In this document: positions 38,001-49,615 of the stretch, piece by piece
Position numbering within the stretch: the stretch's first letter is position 1
Layout of the letters: each line of letters starts with the position of its first letter
Origin: Echinometra lucunter
Lineage: Eukaryota > Echinodermata > Echinoidea > Camarodonta > Echinometridae
Length of the DNA: 64,000 bases
Direction of reading: 5' to 3'
Assembly: GCA_029962745.1 (NCBI GenBank)
Contig: CM057162.1
Coordinates: 23,027,451 to 23,091,450 of the forward strand
Position numbers and translations under genes: made by a program
The notes under the pieces: generated by a model
What the model saw: only the letters and a program-made list of their open reading frames with translations
Database searches by the model: none
Told to the model about the DNA's origin: nothing

Positions 38001-41000
38001 TCGCCGTTTGCGTCTAACTTACACTTTTTCATTCCAAATTATGGTTGGTTTCAGGGTTTTTTAGTACAAATACAAGTACTCATACGAATGTTTCATCTTA
38101 GTTTGAGAATTTTTTAAATCAGCTACTCACAAAGTTAGCCAATGCCTCTAACTACAGACAAATATTGGATGCTCCAGCAACTAGCTGATTCTCTACCTAA
38201 AGTGTCAACTTTTTATGACATGCGATACAGGGTCAAATTTCAAAGTTAAAGCTGCAGGTGAGAAGTTGACGCTGAGCAAGGGACTTGACGCTGATGTTAC
38301 ACCGTTATGAAATAGGGCCCAGGTAAAAGACTTGAGAATGCATAACTGTACGCAGGAGAACATGTCAAATTTACCGTAGCAAATGACACAAAAGAATAAA
38401 AGAGCTCCTACAATAGAGAAAGTTTTTGCATGGCAAGTGTGTAACATGATATATAAGATTCCTGTCTGATGTCTCAGGTATATGACATCAGCACTCTGGC
38501 ACTTCAGCATGCTTACCTGTGAGAATCTGTATGTTCATTCCCAGCCAACAGGGACATCAGAGTAGACTTGCCACTACCCTGTAACCCTAGGACACCTATC
38601 ACTAGAAAATCTGTCTGTTCAAGAAGGTACTACGAAAGAGAAAGAAAGGAGAAACAAGGATGAAATACTGGAAGTTATTATTCAATTGGTCTAAGTTCAA
38701 TAATGAATGAGCTATAATTCAATATCACTTATTGCTGATTTGATCCTGTTACGTTCTTTAGTCCTAGACCTAAAAATTAACCCAACCCTAACCATGAACT
38801 CAGTGCAACCATATAATACTTAGATGAAGTCTGAAGCAATCATTTCTGTGGTATACATTGGAGAACCACTATCTAAACTGTGCTTACCTCTGCTCCCACA
38901 TCCACCCATTGGAATGCGTTGTCAATCAGCTTGATCGGTTGTCTCATTGTAGCCGGTGCTGCTAATCTCTTGTGGATAGGTACTATCGAAAGGTTAAAAG
39001 ATGAAAAAAGTAAAAATGCAATAAATATTTTTCAAAAAGAAAAGAAAAACACAAATATCTGTTCGGAGCCGGAAGGGCATTAACTCATATCATTTCATAC
39101 ACACTTCTGGCTGCAAATAGACAAACAACAAAACGAACAACAAACGAAAACTGGAACCAATGCAGTCAAGGAAATGGACTTGCCTGCTAAAATACAATTA
39201 CATGCATACTGTTATATCACAGTCAACAACATTTTCAGGTATTAAATGATGCAATGATTCTTTTTTTTCCCCTTCATACATACTGTATAAGTCCAATGTT
39301 AAAACAGAACAAAAAAAAAAAATTCTTTACAATAAAGAGCAAAGTTTGTAGGAATCCCTTTCCCAAACCAAAAAGTGCTAACTCTTCACTGACTCCATAT
39401 CAATAACTGCAATATACATGAGACAGGGCCCACAGAAGAGGTCTAGTATTCAAATACTGACTGCTTTGAGGGGCATAGTAGAAACTATAGCCCAAGATGA
39501 TCTTGAAACTGTAGTACAGTCTCAAGATCATCAAGGGGCTATTGTTTTAACCGTGTTGACAAAATATGCGGTCAGTATTTGTTTTATATACCGCATCCCG
39601 AATTTGGATTCCTAAAAAGTGGATATTTCGACAAAACACGCTTATCAAAATGTATTCATTTGAATGGAAACAAGTCCAATAGTAGTGTGCGTGTCTAGCT
39701 GCATACATGTATATCGATTGTTAACTCACACGCTTCTAATGTGTCATTGCTTCTTACGCGCAAGGAGAACTATGCCCAGTCAAAATTCTTTTGACTATTG
39801 GCAGGCAGTCTGTAGTGACTTTCATGACCAATCAGAGGCCTAGATTCTTGAAATACGGTATATACTTCAAACTACTTACCTTCAATAGATATGCCTGGCA
39901 TCTGCCCTCCTGTGACCCGCTGACCTGGGGAATAAAGCCTCCCTGTCGGGGTACTACTCCGCCCTCTTGGTTCCATCTCACTCCCCTGCTTCAGCTTAGC
40001 TACCGGAACTGCCTGAGGTGCGACTGGTGTACCATGCGAAGGGGAACCGGTGGAAGCAGTGGAGGTTTGCGGCTGGCTTTGGGAGGGGGTGTCCTCCCTG
40101 TCCCTGACTTTGATTTTGATCTGAGGACTGGGGGACACTGCTCTGGCAGGATGGTGGGAGCATTCTGACCCAGTAGCCTTCTCAGTGTCCTTGGTTTGAA
40201 ATACACAGTAAGTTAGAGTGCATGAAAACTGAATGGGTTAAAAATGACTACATTAGCACGATCTACAAAAAAGGGGTATATACAAGCACTGAAAAACCAG
40301 TCAGTAGCAACAGCACAATGACACAAAACATTTTTCCATGAAAAAAAGTAAAAGAGAAAAAAAGGATTCATAGTTTCCTCTGACAATTAAAAGTAAATAC
40401 ATGAGCCATTATTCAATTAATAATTGCTTGAAAAAAGCAAGTTCGAAATTATATTTTGTGAAGTCATTTCATCTACTGCCTTGTTTACTACTACCTACTA
40501 CTATTACTAATTTTTCTTGAATCTGTTGATGAGGTAATCCCTCAGGCACCTCACTTGGGAAGCTATACTGTAACTACTACTATTAACCCATTTGTGACAG
40601 AGGGCCCACATTTTGTGGTTTGGTCTAATAACTTTTGATGCAAAGCCCTAAAAATCCTACCTAATACATGAGCAGAAAGAGCGAAAAAATCTACACAAAC
40701 TGTGTCCATTTTGGTTGCATCAATATCTGTTGTTTGATGCTGAAAAATTTTCAAAGGAAAATAAGCATTAAAATCCTTAAATTGGCAATGTGATGGAACT
40801 TAGTTTAAAATCACAGTTTTCCCCTGCAAATTGGCGACTTTTTGACTTCTCATCATACTTTCTGTCAATTTATATTTATTTCAGATACATGACATTTAAT
40901 AAGAAAAAATGTAGCATTAAAAGAAAAAAATGTTGGTTGCCAATTTGAAGAATAAAAGCTGATCAAATCCAGCTTTAAAATAATTCATGTCACGAATGGG

Positions 41001-44000
41001 TTAACACTCATGTCTTGTTACACCTGACACCTCTGGTGCTCCAGCGTTATTGCACCTAGCTTTACCATTGCTGCCACTATGGCACTCCAGCATTTCAAGG
41101 AGTTTCTTCCAGGTGTTGCAAATGTGTACCGATTTACTACACCGGGATGAAATGTGGCAAACACAGATGTTTGCCAAAAGACCCAAGTGCCTAGCAGAGT
41201 CGAAATGCGAACCATGTGATCTACAGGCTGGTGACATATCCACTAAATTAGGACACCAGTATTATTCAAAGACATTGGTTAACATTGTTATGATTTAGAA
41301 AAATCTGGTTTTGTCACTTGAAAATGGAATAAACATATGGGTTATAGTGTAAAAATACCAGTCTGAAAGTTTCAAAGTATAATATCCACAGGAAGTATTT
41401 TTAAATATCAAAAATGTGAACCAATGTTTGAAAACTATACGAGGGTCGGTTGCAAGGGAATAGACATAAGGAGTGCGAATGACTCGCCTTACCATACTGT
41501 GTGTATTGGCGTATCACTCGGCGGGAGGCACATAACGGCATTTTCAAATTCAAGCACAGTGGTCCTCTTAGTGATTGTCTCGTGAGATGAAGGATAATAA
41601 AATTGCCGTTTGCGTCTAACTTACACTTTTTCATTCCAAATTATGGTTGATTTCAGGGTTTTTGAGTACAAATACAAGTACTCATACACATGTTTCATCT
41701 TAGTTTGAGAATTTTTTTAATCAGCTACTCACAAAGTTAGCCAATGCCTTTAATTATTGAGGCAGGCAACAAAGCAACTGGCATCCCATGTAACGATGAT
41801 GTTTATCATAAAGTTTCCCAGTGCATGGTATTAAATAAAGTAGTGAGCATCAAACTGAGAAGCTGATGGGGTGATAAAATCTTGTATCTCAAATTTTGGT
41901 GAAAATGACTTTTTTGTATTAATCTTCAGATAATCAGTTAAGTGATGTCCTGTCCAAAACCTAACTCTCTTACTCCAACAATGGAGCCACTGTGGCATGT
42001 CAAAGGGAAGGCAATCCCATTGCTTGTAGGGCTTCAGCCGCCATGTTTTTTCACTTTCCTGAACATTTCACTCTTTTGAGATACGAAGATCTGTTGCCCC
42101 ACCGACGATGGATACCTTATTATCAAGCCCAGCTGCCTTAGATAAAATCATTGGAGGAGGTTTATGACTACCGCCCTCACTGTTTCCTCTCTCACGGGGA
42201 GGTCCATCCTATGACACATGTTGGAGGTAGAGAAAAGGGTAAAAAGCAGAATAAATCCAACAAAAAAAAAAAAAAAAAAAAAAAAAACAAACCAAACCAA
42301 GAACAAGGCGTTTGCGATGTTGTGTCTCGCCCACTTGTGAAAATAACTAGAAATATTGCGATCTGTGATGGCACACAACAGAACTGTATCGAAAGCTCAT
42401 TGTGAAATAACTGGGATGGAATAACATTTGATAAAATATGAGAAGGGTTTTTTATGAAATGGTACTGCATTTTCACGGGCATGTACTTTCCCTGCTTCTA
42501 CTCTCATCCCTCTGATATGAGTAACATTGTATGATTGATATTTTACATGTGTGGAGTTGAAAAGTGTTTGTGGTTGTAGTGTAGCTGAGGGCTGCATATG
42601 ATGTAGTGTGATAATGAGCTTATAATTTAGAGAAAAGAAATACGAGAACAGTTATGTTTTGTTAAGAAGAAGGGTTAGTGAGTAAAATCTTTTATGGTAT
42701 ATTGAATACTGCCACAGGAAAAAAAAAAGCATGCATAAAATTGAAGAGAACAGAAAACTGATCCCTCAGCCACTTTGCACTGAGTATTTATGTATAGTTT
42801 TAATATTCTTTCAAGTGCAAAATGTTGCCTGGCACCCGCAAGATAGACGCGGATAACCTGTCAGGGGTAAATTGACTAATTAGATAGAGGTTAAAGGCAG
42901 CATTTTGTTAATAATTAGTAAAAAGCATGCCTGAAATTGATGAGAACACCAGATTTGAATGCTGAACATAATAATTGTAATATGGTATGCATGTAAATTG
43001 AGTTTGTGGGAGAGAAACAAAAGACCAAAATTTGTTGAAGACAAAGTTTTGTGTCATAAGAGAGTCTTGCAAGTAAACTTTAACCGTTCAACGTTTGACC
43101 TGTAATGACCTTTGACCTGACCATGTGACCTCTGACTGGACCATAACATGCAGGTCCCCTTAGTGCATCTACAACCCAAGTTTGATAGATAAGTGTCACA
43201 TGGTTGCAGAGTTTTGTGTCATAAGAGAGTCTTGCACGTAAACTTTAATGTTTGACCTGGAATGACCTTTGACCTTACCATGTGACCTATGACTGGACCA
43301 TAACATGCAGGTCCCCTTAGTGCATCGACAACCCAAGTTTGATAGATAAGTGTCACACGGTTGCAGAGTTTTGAGTCATAAGAGAGTCTTGCACGTAAAC
43401 TTCAACGTTTGACCTGAAATGACCTTTGACCTTACCATGTGACCTCTGACTGGACCATAACATGCAGGTCCCCTTAGTGCATCTACAACCCAAGTTTGGT
43501 TGAAAAGTGAGTCACGGTTGCAAAGTTATGTGTGATAAGAGAGTCTTGCACGTCAACTTTAACATTTGACCTGAAATGACCTTTGACCTTACCATGTGAC
43601 CTCTGACTGGACAATAAGATGCAGGTCCCCTTAGTGCATCTACAACCCAAGTTTGATTGAACAGTGTCACACAGTTGCAGAGTTTTGTGTCATAAGAGAG
43701 TCTTGCACGTAAATTTTAACGTTTGACCTAAAATGACCTTTGACCTTACCATGTGACCTCTGACTAGAGCATAACATGCAGGTCCGCTTAGGGCATCTAC
43801 AACCCAAGTTTGGTTGAAAAGTGAGTCACGGTTGCAGAGTTTTGTGTCATAAGAGAGTCTTGCACGTAAACTTTAACGTTTGACCTGAAATGACCTTTGA
43901 CCTTACCATGTGACCTCTTACTGGACCATAACATGCAGGTCCCCTTAGTGCATCTACAACCCAAGTTTGGTTGAAAAGTGAGTCACGGTTGCAGAGTTTT

Positions 44001-45446
44001 GTGTCATAAGAGAGTCTTGCACGTAAACTTTAACGTTTGACCTGAAATGACCTTTGACCTTACCATGTGACCTCTGACTGGACCATAACATGCAGGTCCC
44101 CTTAGTGCAACTACAACCCAAGTTTGGTTGAAAAGTGAGTCACGGTTGCCAAGTTATCTTTCATAACGTTTGTGACGGACGACGGACGGACGACGGACGG
44201 ACGACGGACGGACGCCATTTGGATCCCTTAGTCTCGCCTTCACCTCCGGTGGGCGAGACAAAAAGGAGAGAGAGAGAGGGAGAGAGGGAGAGAGAAAGAG
44301 AGAGAGGGGGAGGGAGGGGATAAAAGAAACAGTTAAAATGCATGAAAGTTTCAAACAGCTCTCATGAAAGGAATTAGGGAGCTTTAGATATGCGACGCAG
44401 CTCAGACGACGCGGAATCTTGCTGAGTTGACTTACGTTCTCCTCTTTCCTCGCGTTGCATTGCAAAGAGGCTTTAGATTTGGGGAGGACGCAGTTTAATC
44501 AAACAAAGCGCGCGCTCAAATATGAACCATTGTTACGTCATTAAACATTAAAAAGGGTCAACAAAGGTCTCGCATCGTGCATTGGGGAGGACGGTAAACT
44601 GGCCCCAGAACCATTGGGTAAAACAGACGACGCAGGATGGAATGGAAAAGAGCTGTCTCGCGCACAACAACATTTTTGGCAAGATACCACATCGTCTGAG
44701 CTGCATCGCGTATCTAAAGCTCCCTATTAACAAAATTCATTACGAGGCCTGATGTAAGTATAAGCCTACACCTGAGTTATAGTATAAAGCTGAGGAAATT
44801 TTCTGGTCTTTGCATTTTTTTTTTCTTTTTAAAGAGTGCAATCAGTTTGCCGGATCATACAGTAGATATTTAAAAAACTAAACAGGGTAGAATGTTGAAG
44901 GCAATATTCATGAAGCACAGAAAAGATAAAGCTGCTCCAAAGGATTCATTACTCCACAGAAGCCTGTGATATACTGACATTTAAGCTGCGATTTTGCTTC
45001 TAGATATCAAAATGTTTCAGTCCCTATAACCCACCCCTGGGTATGTCTCAATGAGGCCTGTGCATCATCTGTGTACATGGAAAAGCATCAGAAGGTAATT
45101 TTTTTCCAGCATCCGACATGTAAAGCATAAATTTAGGGTATTTAAAACAGCAAAAATCAAGAAAAAGGGGATTAAAATTCACAGGTCATGATGCATGTTT
45201 CCTCTAGAACTTCTTGAAGCCACTGTAGCTCATATTCACTCATATTCACATTTCCTCCAATTTTGCAATATTAATGTTTCTTACCCCTTTACCCACCCCT
45301 CAAAATATCAGTAACTTATTACTCCTTACCTTTCCGCCTTTTGGTTTCTTCTTGCGTCTCCGCCCACTGCCAGGCACCCCAGCATTGGCTCCACCCCCTC
45401 CACGCCCTCCTGGTCCGGGGGAGTCCCCTCCTCTAGCTGAATTCAT
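29502..45446 (-). CDS. SMG9: SMG9, subunit of the SMG1 kinase complex (nonsense-mediated mRNA decay)
   Basis: Ten minus-strand coding exons join in frame (high to low): 45446-45330, 40189-39880, 38982-38888, 38629-38517, 36487-36277, 34996-34804, 33128-33021, 32543-32421, 31497-31350 and 29580-29502 (TGA). The total is 498 codons; human SMG9 has 520. The N-terminus is a Gly-rich, Lys/Arg-rich disordered tail. After it come EYLLEQTDFLVIGVL, the P-loop GLQGSGKST, FITEERIILLDTQPIL, VCHVVMVVEDWFSD, IVFVQNKASRE, LNLFLLPKF, GYMGHPRPERL and the ending WYQYASRTWE...YHRLL. All match the family in order. SMG9 pairs with SMG8 to restrain SMG1, which phosphorylates UPF1. The exon 2 acceptor (AAG) is weakly pyrimidine-rich. 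An ATG followed directly by GTGAGT at 47318-47320 could be an upstream in-frame start exon. Three exons have partial duplicates in the adjoining introns. Confidence 0.95.
29674..29845. mobile_element. Short pogo/Tigger-like MITE after SMG9 exon 10
   Basis: TACAGGTGAACACCATTATA at one end and AACAAGGTTCCGCTGTAT at the other, with 'ccttgttataacaagag' inside. Related to 24434-24612 but diverged. It lies just upstream of the last SMG9 exon. Confidence 0.5.
30107..30866 (-). mobile_element. Hairpin-capped tandem-repeat element, family B, inverted copy
   Basis: It is a reverse complement of the 58550 element. CTAG lies at 30111-30114, then the hairpin TCGACCACGCGTGGTCGA, about four units, a GGACGGAC microsatellite (30788-30812) and the terminal GGTGGGCGGAGGCATA. 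It sits in the last SMG9 intron. Confidence 0.75.
31080..31274. mobile_element. MITE, GTTTCACAAAGAGTTAAG ends
   Basis: GGTTTCACAAAGAGTTAAGT and ACTTAACTCTTTGTGAAAC are inverted. A poly-G tract (31041-31064) adjoins the left end. It lies in the last SMG9 intron. Confidence 0.75.
31750..31960 (+). pseudogene. Second, degraded SAP-domain ORF fragment
   Basis: The plus strand reads VNQVKTYLTDQGIPSAGKE and then DEFVELAVRA, followed by internal stops and GTVVDPSP. It matches the 8795-9022 fragment in order and wording. Similarity also covers flanking DNA (for example, the stretch reading 'cctattttcccact' in one orientation). It lies in the last introns of SMG9, on the opposite strand to that gene. 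It cannot encode a product. Confidence 0.6.
32113..32298. repeat. (GAT)n microsatellite
   Basis: About 185 bp of GAT with GTT and GGT variants, in an SMG9 intron. Poly-Asp and poly-His frames are artefacts. Confidence 0.95.
32640..32890. repeat. Eroded two-unit remnant of family E
   Basis: Two diverged units each show 'tgacctttga', 'aggcccttactgagcatcta' or 'aggtccccatagggtata', then 'ccaagtttggttacaa' or 'ccaaatttggttacaa'. No end hairpin is seen. It lies in an SMG9 intron. Confidence 0.55.
33284..33478 (-). repeat. Tandem duplicate covering the 5' border of SMG9 exon 7
   Basis: The interval 33100-33282 is repeated at 33284-33478 (period about 184 bp). The first unit contains the first bases of exon 7 and its CTTGACAG acceptor. 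In the second unit the acceptor survives, but the exon part has lost one base and is out of frame. Shared text includes 'actgtcaagaagatatg' and 'ctatgaactctattgatgca'. Confidence 0.75.
33771..34446. repeat. Near-identical tandem duplication (338-bp period)
   Basis: 33771-34108 and 34109-34446 are almost the same ('agaccctgagctgatttatc', 'ggttaaaagtcatagctact', 'ggtacagggtatatatgagt'), with only a handful of differences. It lies in an SMG9 intron and is very recent by its low divergence. Confidence 0.9.
35000..35060. repeat. Poly-A followed by (AT)n
   Basis: A run of A (from 34999) then ATAT to about 35060. On the transcribed strand of SMG9 the run is poly-T right before the exon 6 acceptor and serves as its pyrimidine tract. 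Confidence 0.9.
35141..35188 (-). pseudogene. Partial copy of SMG9 exon 6 (5' end plus acceptor)
   Basis: It repeats the exon-intron border at 34958-34998 (shared text 'cagctatgtacagggact') with a 5-base insertion and few changes. The following intron sequence to about 35265 is also duplicated. The copy lies upstream of the real exon in the direction of transcription. Confidence 0.7.
36106..36226 (-). pseudogene. Partial copy of SMG9 exon 5 (3' half plus donor)
   Basis: On the minus strand it reads DTQPILSSSILDCILGPEKQ and then SVPPEFSSAENYAEMQ before a GT donor. It differs from the true exon (36277-36487) by a few substitutions, including Arg-Leu to Cys-Ile and Tyr to Phe. The copy begins mid-exon after a C-rich stretch (36221-36243), with no acceptor seen. 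It therefore looks like a tandem duplicate of an exon end and its donor, about 170 bp downstream in the transcript. Confidence 0.85.
36977..37135. repeat. Inverted repeat carrying three TGACGTCA sites
   Basis: TGACGTCAAAGTGGGTACCC occurs at 36977 and 37105 on plus, and its complement GGTACCCACTTTGACGTCA at 37083-37101. The interior is rich in GCGC. TGACGTCA is the full CRE consensus, but the location (an SMG9 intron) gives no sign that it is used. Confidence 0.7.
37657..38152 (+). mobile_element. 490-bp TIR element, copy 3
   Basis: It runs from AAAGACATTGGTTAAC to GTTAGCCAATGCCTCTAA, with the same interior landmarks. It lies in the SMG9 intron between exons 4 and 5. Confidence 0.8.
40587..41000 (+). 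mobile_element. piggyBac-type MITE, copy 2 (414 bp)
   Basis: TTAA at 40583-40586 and 41001-41004, ends CCCATTTGTGACAG and GTCACGAATGGG. Same interior and orientation as copy 1 with small changes. It lies in SMG9 intron 1, close to exon 2. Confidence 0.9.
41267..41753 (+). mobile_element. 490-bp TIR element, copy 4
   Basis: It runs from CAAAGACATTGGTTAAC to GTTAGCCAATGCCTTTAA, with the same interior landmarks. It lies in SMG9 intron 1, 260 bp past piggyBac-type MITE copy 2. Confidence 0.8.
43043..44262 (-). mobile_element. Tandem-repeat element, ~157-bp unit x7, family E
   Basis: Seven units recur every ~157 bp (landmark 'gacctttgacctta' near 43107, 43263, 43421, 43580, 43735, 43893 and 44050). 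Each also has 'acatgcaggtccccttagtgcat', 'acccaagtttg' and 'ataagagagtcttgca'. The array ends in a GGACGGAC microsatellite (44174-44214) and a hairpin GTCTCGCC...GGTGGGCGAGAC (44231-44259). It lies in SMG9 intron 1. Unit similarity is high, suggesting recent expansion. Confidence 0.75.
44378..44724. mobile_element. MITE, GGGAGCTTTAGATATGCG ends
   Basis: GGGAGCTTTAGATATGCGAC is answered by CGCGTATCTAAAGCTCCC, with CTCAGACGA and TCGTCTGAG just inside. CpG-rich compared with its surroundings. It lies in SMG9 intron 1. Confidence 0.8.
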
Positions 45447-45564
45447 TTGAGATATTCTCTGTTTTTTTACTCTGCTGTTCCACTGCTTTGTTTCTCTATG
45501 ATCTTGTAGGAGAGGAAAATTTATGGAATAATCACAAGCTTAGTCATCATGATCACTGCTCACA

Positions 45565-45790
45565 ATACACGAATGCCAGATTATCATCAGATAACCTTGC
45601 ACTATTGCAGGCCTATACAGTGCAAATTGCTGACAATAGGAAAGTAGTGTTCTCTGTCCAAGAAATTGGACAGAGGAACAAGAGCAATGTCACCAGTGAT
45701 CAGAAAAACATTTTTTTTTTTTCAAAATTCACATGATCAAGATAATTTACATCCAGTTAGAGGAATGGAATGGAAATGGGATATTTTGTC
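45565..45790 (-). repeat. ~220-bp dispersed repeat, inverted partner of 54370-54600
   Basis: 'cagattatcatcagataacc', 'gacaataggaaagtagtgtt', 'ttggacagaggaacaagagc' and 'gatcaagataatttacatcc' match the reverse complement of 54370-54600 in order. It is just upstream of SMG9 coding exon 1. Confidence 0.75.
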
Positions 45791-48564
45791 ATCCTAGGTG
45801 TGAAAAAAATATTTTATACGAATTTGGTGACTATTTTAGTGATTTCTATCTTCAACTAAATAGTATATATAGAGGGCAACATTTCGCATACCGATGTAGC
45901 CCAGTGTGATCGCATTAGTTTTACTCATTTTTGCCTGAACGAAGGAGACATGCTGAAGCTCAGCTATAACTTAGTATAGCAGGCCTCAAAATAGGTATGG
46001 TATAGTAACTTAACAAGTCCAAACTTCGTGCACAGGGCCATTTCTCAAAGACTAGAAAAGATTGTGAAAATCTGATGGCATGAACGAAAAGAGCAACCTA
46101 AAATCATCCTAGAACATAATCTCTCTTTGAAATTTGGGAAAAAATTTTGAAATTATTGATAAAAAATCGGCAAATATGGCAGCGTTTTGCGTCCGTTCTG
46201 AAAAAAACTGAACCTGCCGATGGCCGACCAGGGTCTAGAATTCCTCTTTTCGAGAGATGATGTCATCAAAATTGTAAGTAAAATGTGGTATCAAATGATT
46301 CTATATTTTGTCTTCCTAATAATGCAATTATCTTATCTTTTAAGGATCACTATTTTGTATTAATCACTTGTACACTGGCGTGCGCGAAGTTAGGTCTCAT
46401 TATTTTTGTAAAACTTTTCCAGAGCTTTTCCAGGTCCAGAGCGTTACAATACGACATCGCGATATCTCTGGAATTCTTCGTAAATATGGTCTTCTTCTTG
46501 CACCCCTTTGTAGTCTAAAACTTTGCTTTGTCTTTGACTTTGGTGTCAATTAAATCAGAATAATTTTTGGGAAAATTTGAGAAATTATGGACCGAAAATT
46601 GCCTTCCTTAGAAAATTAAAATGTGCGTATGGTCCCCCCATCATCAGCATGATCAGTAAATTCTAGAAATTGAAGAAGTCTGAACAAATAAATTACAGAG
46701 GCTCATGTCAGGCTGTGGCAGAGCCCTGAAAACTAGAATTCTTGCATTCAATTTCAAATTTCAAGACAAGAGAAATTATTGTACCATCACAAACTGTGCA
46801 CTAAATTAGGCAGACTACAAATACGCACACTGCACCTGAACCCAGCTAGCTACCTACACACACTGAATCAATTACATCTGCAAGAATCTTCACTCTTGCA
46901 CGAGGCAGATCAACCCTGAACTTGAAGAAGACTACAAATTTCTCACTTCTTCATGTTTTCTTTTTTGCTCTTCTTTACCTTCTTAACTTCTCTTTATTTT
47001 CTTTCACATTTCTGCTTTTCTTGTCTAAGTTCTCTCATCGATTTATTCTCTTCAAGTTCAACTTCCTCCTCCTTTTTCCCCCTTTCTCCACCCATCTTTT
47101 CTTTCTTCTTCCTCTTCTTTATATCTTCAGTTCCGTTTTCTCCTCCTGCCTTTTCACGCACGAATTTCAGCATACGGGACTATCATCTAGATCTAGATCT
47201 AGTCGCGCTGAAGTAAAGTAATACTAGCAATGCTACGACTGACACACACCGGATTTAACAATTTCCAAACATTAAACGACTGACACACGTGGGCTTAACT
47301 TTGTCATTTTTACTCACCATTTGTTTACCAAAACAAACTATGAAATGCCGACATTTTACGAACTTACATTGATATACGGCAGCACAAATCGAACAAACGT
47401 TTCATCAGTTATGTCCCCCTCTTCGGCCGGGTCATCACATTGAAATCAATCATGTTAATGCTGGTTTTTTGCATGTTTTTTTTTTGTGATCATGATCATC
47501 TTCCTCGTCATCATCATCATCATCATCAATATTTGTTAGTGTCACCTCACCAGTAACAAAGGGGGGGGGGGGGGGGGGGGGGGAAGCAAATGGCATCATT
47601 TTTTTTGGGGGGGGGGGGGGCGGGGGGCATTATAAAGATAGTGGTGGAGCATGGTGGTGGCGGCGGTGGTGGTGTGATCTTGGATTGGTTGACCTCCTAA
47701 AACGTCTCCTGTGGAGTTTTAATTGGAGTTTGATGGTGATGCTGATGCTGATGATGGTGGTGGTAGTAATTCTTTTTGACATGATATTCAACAGAAAAAG
47801 ATAAGAGATGGACAGAGCACACATGGGAGACAGGATGTACAATGGGGGAAGGGGGGAGGGGGCTGGAGCAAGAGATTACAAGAGCCCGAAACACAGAAAC
47901 ACAGAAACACAGAATGTAACCACATAATATTTCTCATGCCTTTACGATGGAAACTCAATACATGTATAAAAAGCTTCAATTTCACTGAAGAGATTCTGGA
48001 TGTAACAAGGTAACTTTGCTGGTGCAAGGTCTTAATTGTATGTTCTTTTGTTTTTACCCTGATATGAGATTCCTGATAACGGTAATCTTCATAGTCCTAA
48101 GTTATACATGTACATGTACTTGTAGTGAATTTCCAAATATCCACTGTAGAAAAAAAAAAGAGACAAATTCTCAAAACTTTTAAAAAGGTCATACCCTATG
48201 ACCATGCAACAGTCAGAGTATATTACATGACTATCTTTCTAGATCAAGATACTACTGGTGCCCTATAAGTACCTGTATCCCTGTTGACGATGAAAGACAG
48301 GTGGCAGAGTGTTTGTGAAAGGGGGGGGGGAGTGAGAATGAACAGGCATGGTATTTACATGGTACATAAATAAAACATAAAATTCACACTCTCAATAACA
48401 AGAAACTACCAGTTCATAACAAAACTTTATTTCAACAAATAATATTTCACTGAACCCAATACAACAAATTTTGACTAAGCCATTTCTACTTTTTATTTGT
48501 CATTGCATACCAGATCATTTGAAACCTTGAAATGACATCATCCTTAAACAGGAGAAAAAACATA

Positions 48565-48593
48565 TAATGATAATGATAATAATGACAATAATG

Positions 48594-48636
<43 letters not shown>

Positions 48637-48671
48637 TAATAATAATAATAATAATGATAATAATAATAATG

Positions 48672-48720
<49 letters not shown>

Positions 48721-48850
48721 TAATAATAATAATCATAATGATAATAATAATAATAATAATGACAATAATAATAATAATAACAATGATAACAATAATAATA
48801 ATGATAACAACAACAATAATGATAATTCAATAATAATAATAATAATAAGA
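48565..48850. repeat. (AAT/GAT)n microsatellite
   Basis: About 285 bp of AAT with GAT, AAC and CAT variants, between SMG9 and MTERF4. Poly-Ile and poly-Tyr frames are artefacts. Confidence 0.95.
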
Positions 48851-49615
48851 GAAGAACAATAACAAAACTACTCAGGGGACTGATTTGGTAACTCATATAA
48901 CTTATTTAAGTCTATCATCTACGTAAAGTTATATTGTCATAGTGAAGTCAGGGATAAACACACACACAAAAAAGAAGACAGATAAATTTTTTAATACATT
49001 AGTGATATTCTCAGGCAAGTTCTCTCATACTGGTACTTCAATATGTAACACAGTTCAGAATTCTACAGAAAGTAAGAATCAAATGCTTCAGATGGTTTCA
49101 AGGATGCATTGCAATCCAATTTACACCAAGGTTCATATGTACCGTGAAACCCAGGATTTAGGAAATTAGTACCTACACTGTTACATTGTAAACTTCTTAT
49201 ACTGGAGTGCAAAAATCAGCATTAAGGAAAAAAAAAAAAAAAAAAAAAATGAAGCTGGTGACAGAAAAGAGAGTGTTTGGTGTTCTTTCTGAGGTTGAAC
49301 TTACAGATTACTTCTATACATGTATAAAAATGTGACCAATGTGAAAGGACACTCAAACCTATCCTGTATATTGGATATGGTGAATAACAAAACATCAGGG
49401 ATATGATTTGTAATAATTTAAATACAAACCACACAGACATGGTAACAATCTTTCAAAACAAAAGATGTAGTCACCACAGAATGTATGGGGATGTAGGCAG
49501 AAAATTAGTCATTTACATGTAACATAGCTGTTGGGAAAAATCTCCTATTTGTTGTACACTAAATATCTATAATTATTAGTGTATGTAACTGAGGAATCTA
49601 AATAATGTTGAACTA

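Larger units (their letters stand above)
45447..49615. other. Interval between SMG9 and MTERF4
   Basis: It holds the 5' side of SMG9 and the 3' UTR of MTERF4 (a possible minus-strand AATAAA at 48425-48430). An ATG|GTGAGT at 47318-47320 on the minus strand may be an SMG9 leader exon. Also present: poly-G blocks near 47560-47620, the AAT array and an eroded pogo-like copy near 47950-48110. 46020-46640 shows nothing I recognise. Confidence 0.5.

Noticed and set aside
43043..44262. Regular repeats that might suggest a CRISPR array
   Set aside because: The whole 157-bp unit is repeated with no unique spacers, and the genome is animal.
48486..48896. Poly-Ile and poly-Tyr open frames
   Set aside because: They are translations of the AAT array. 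The same holds for poly-Asp/His frames at 32036-32358.
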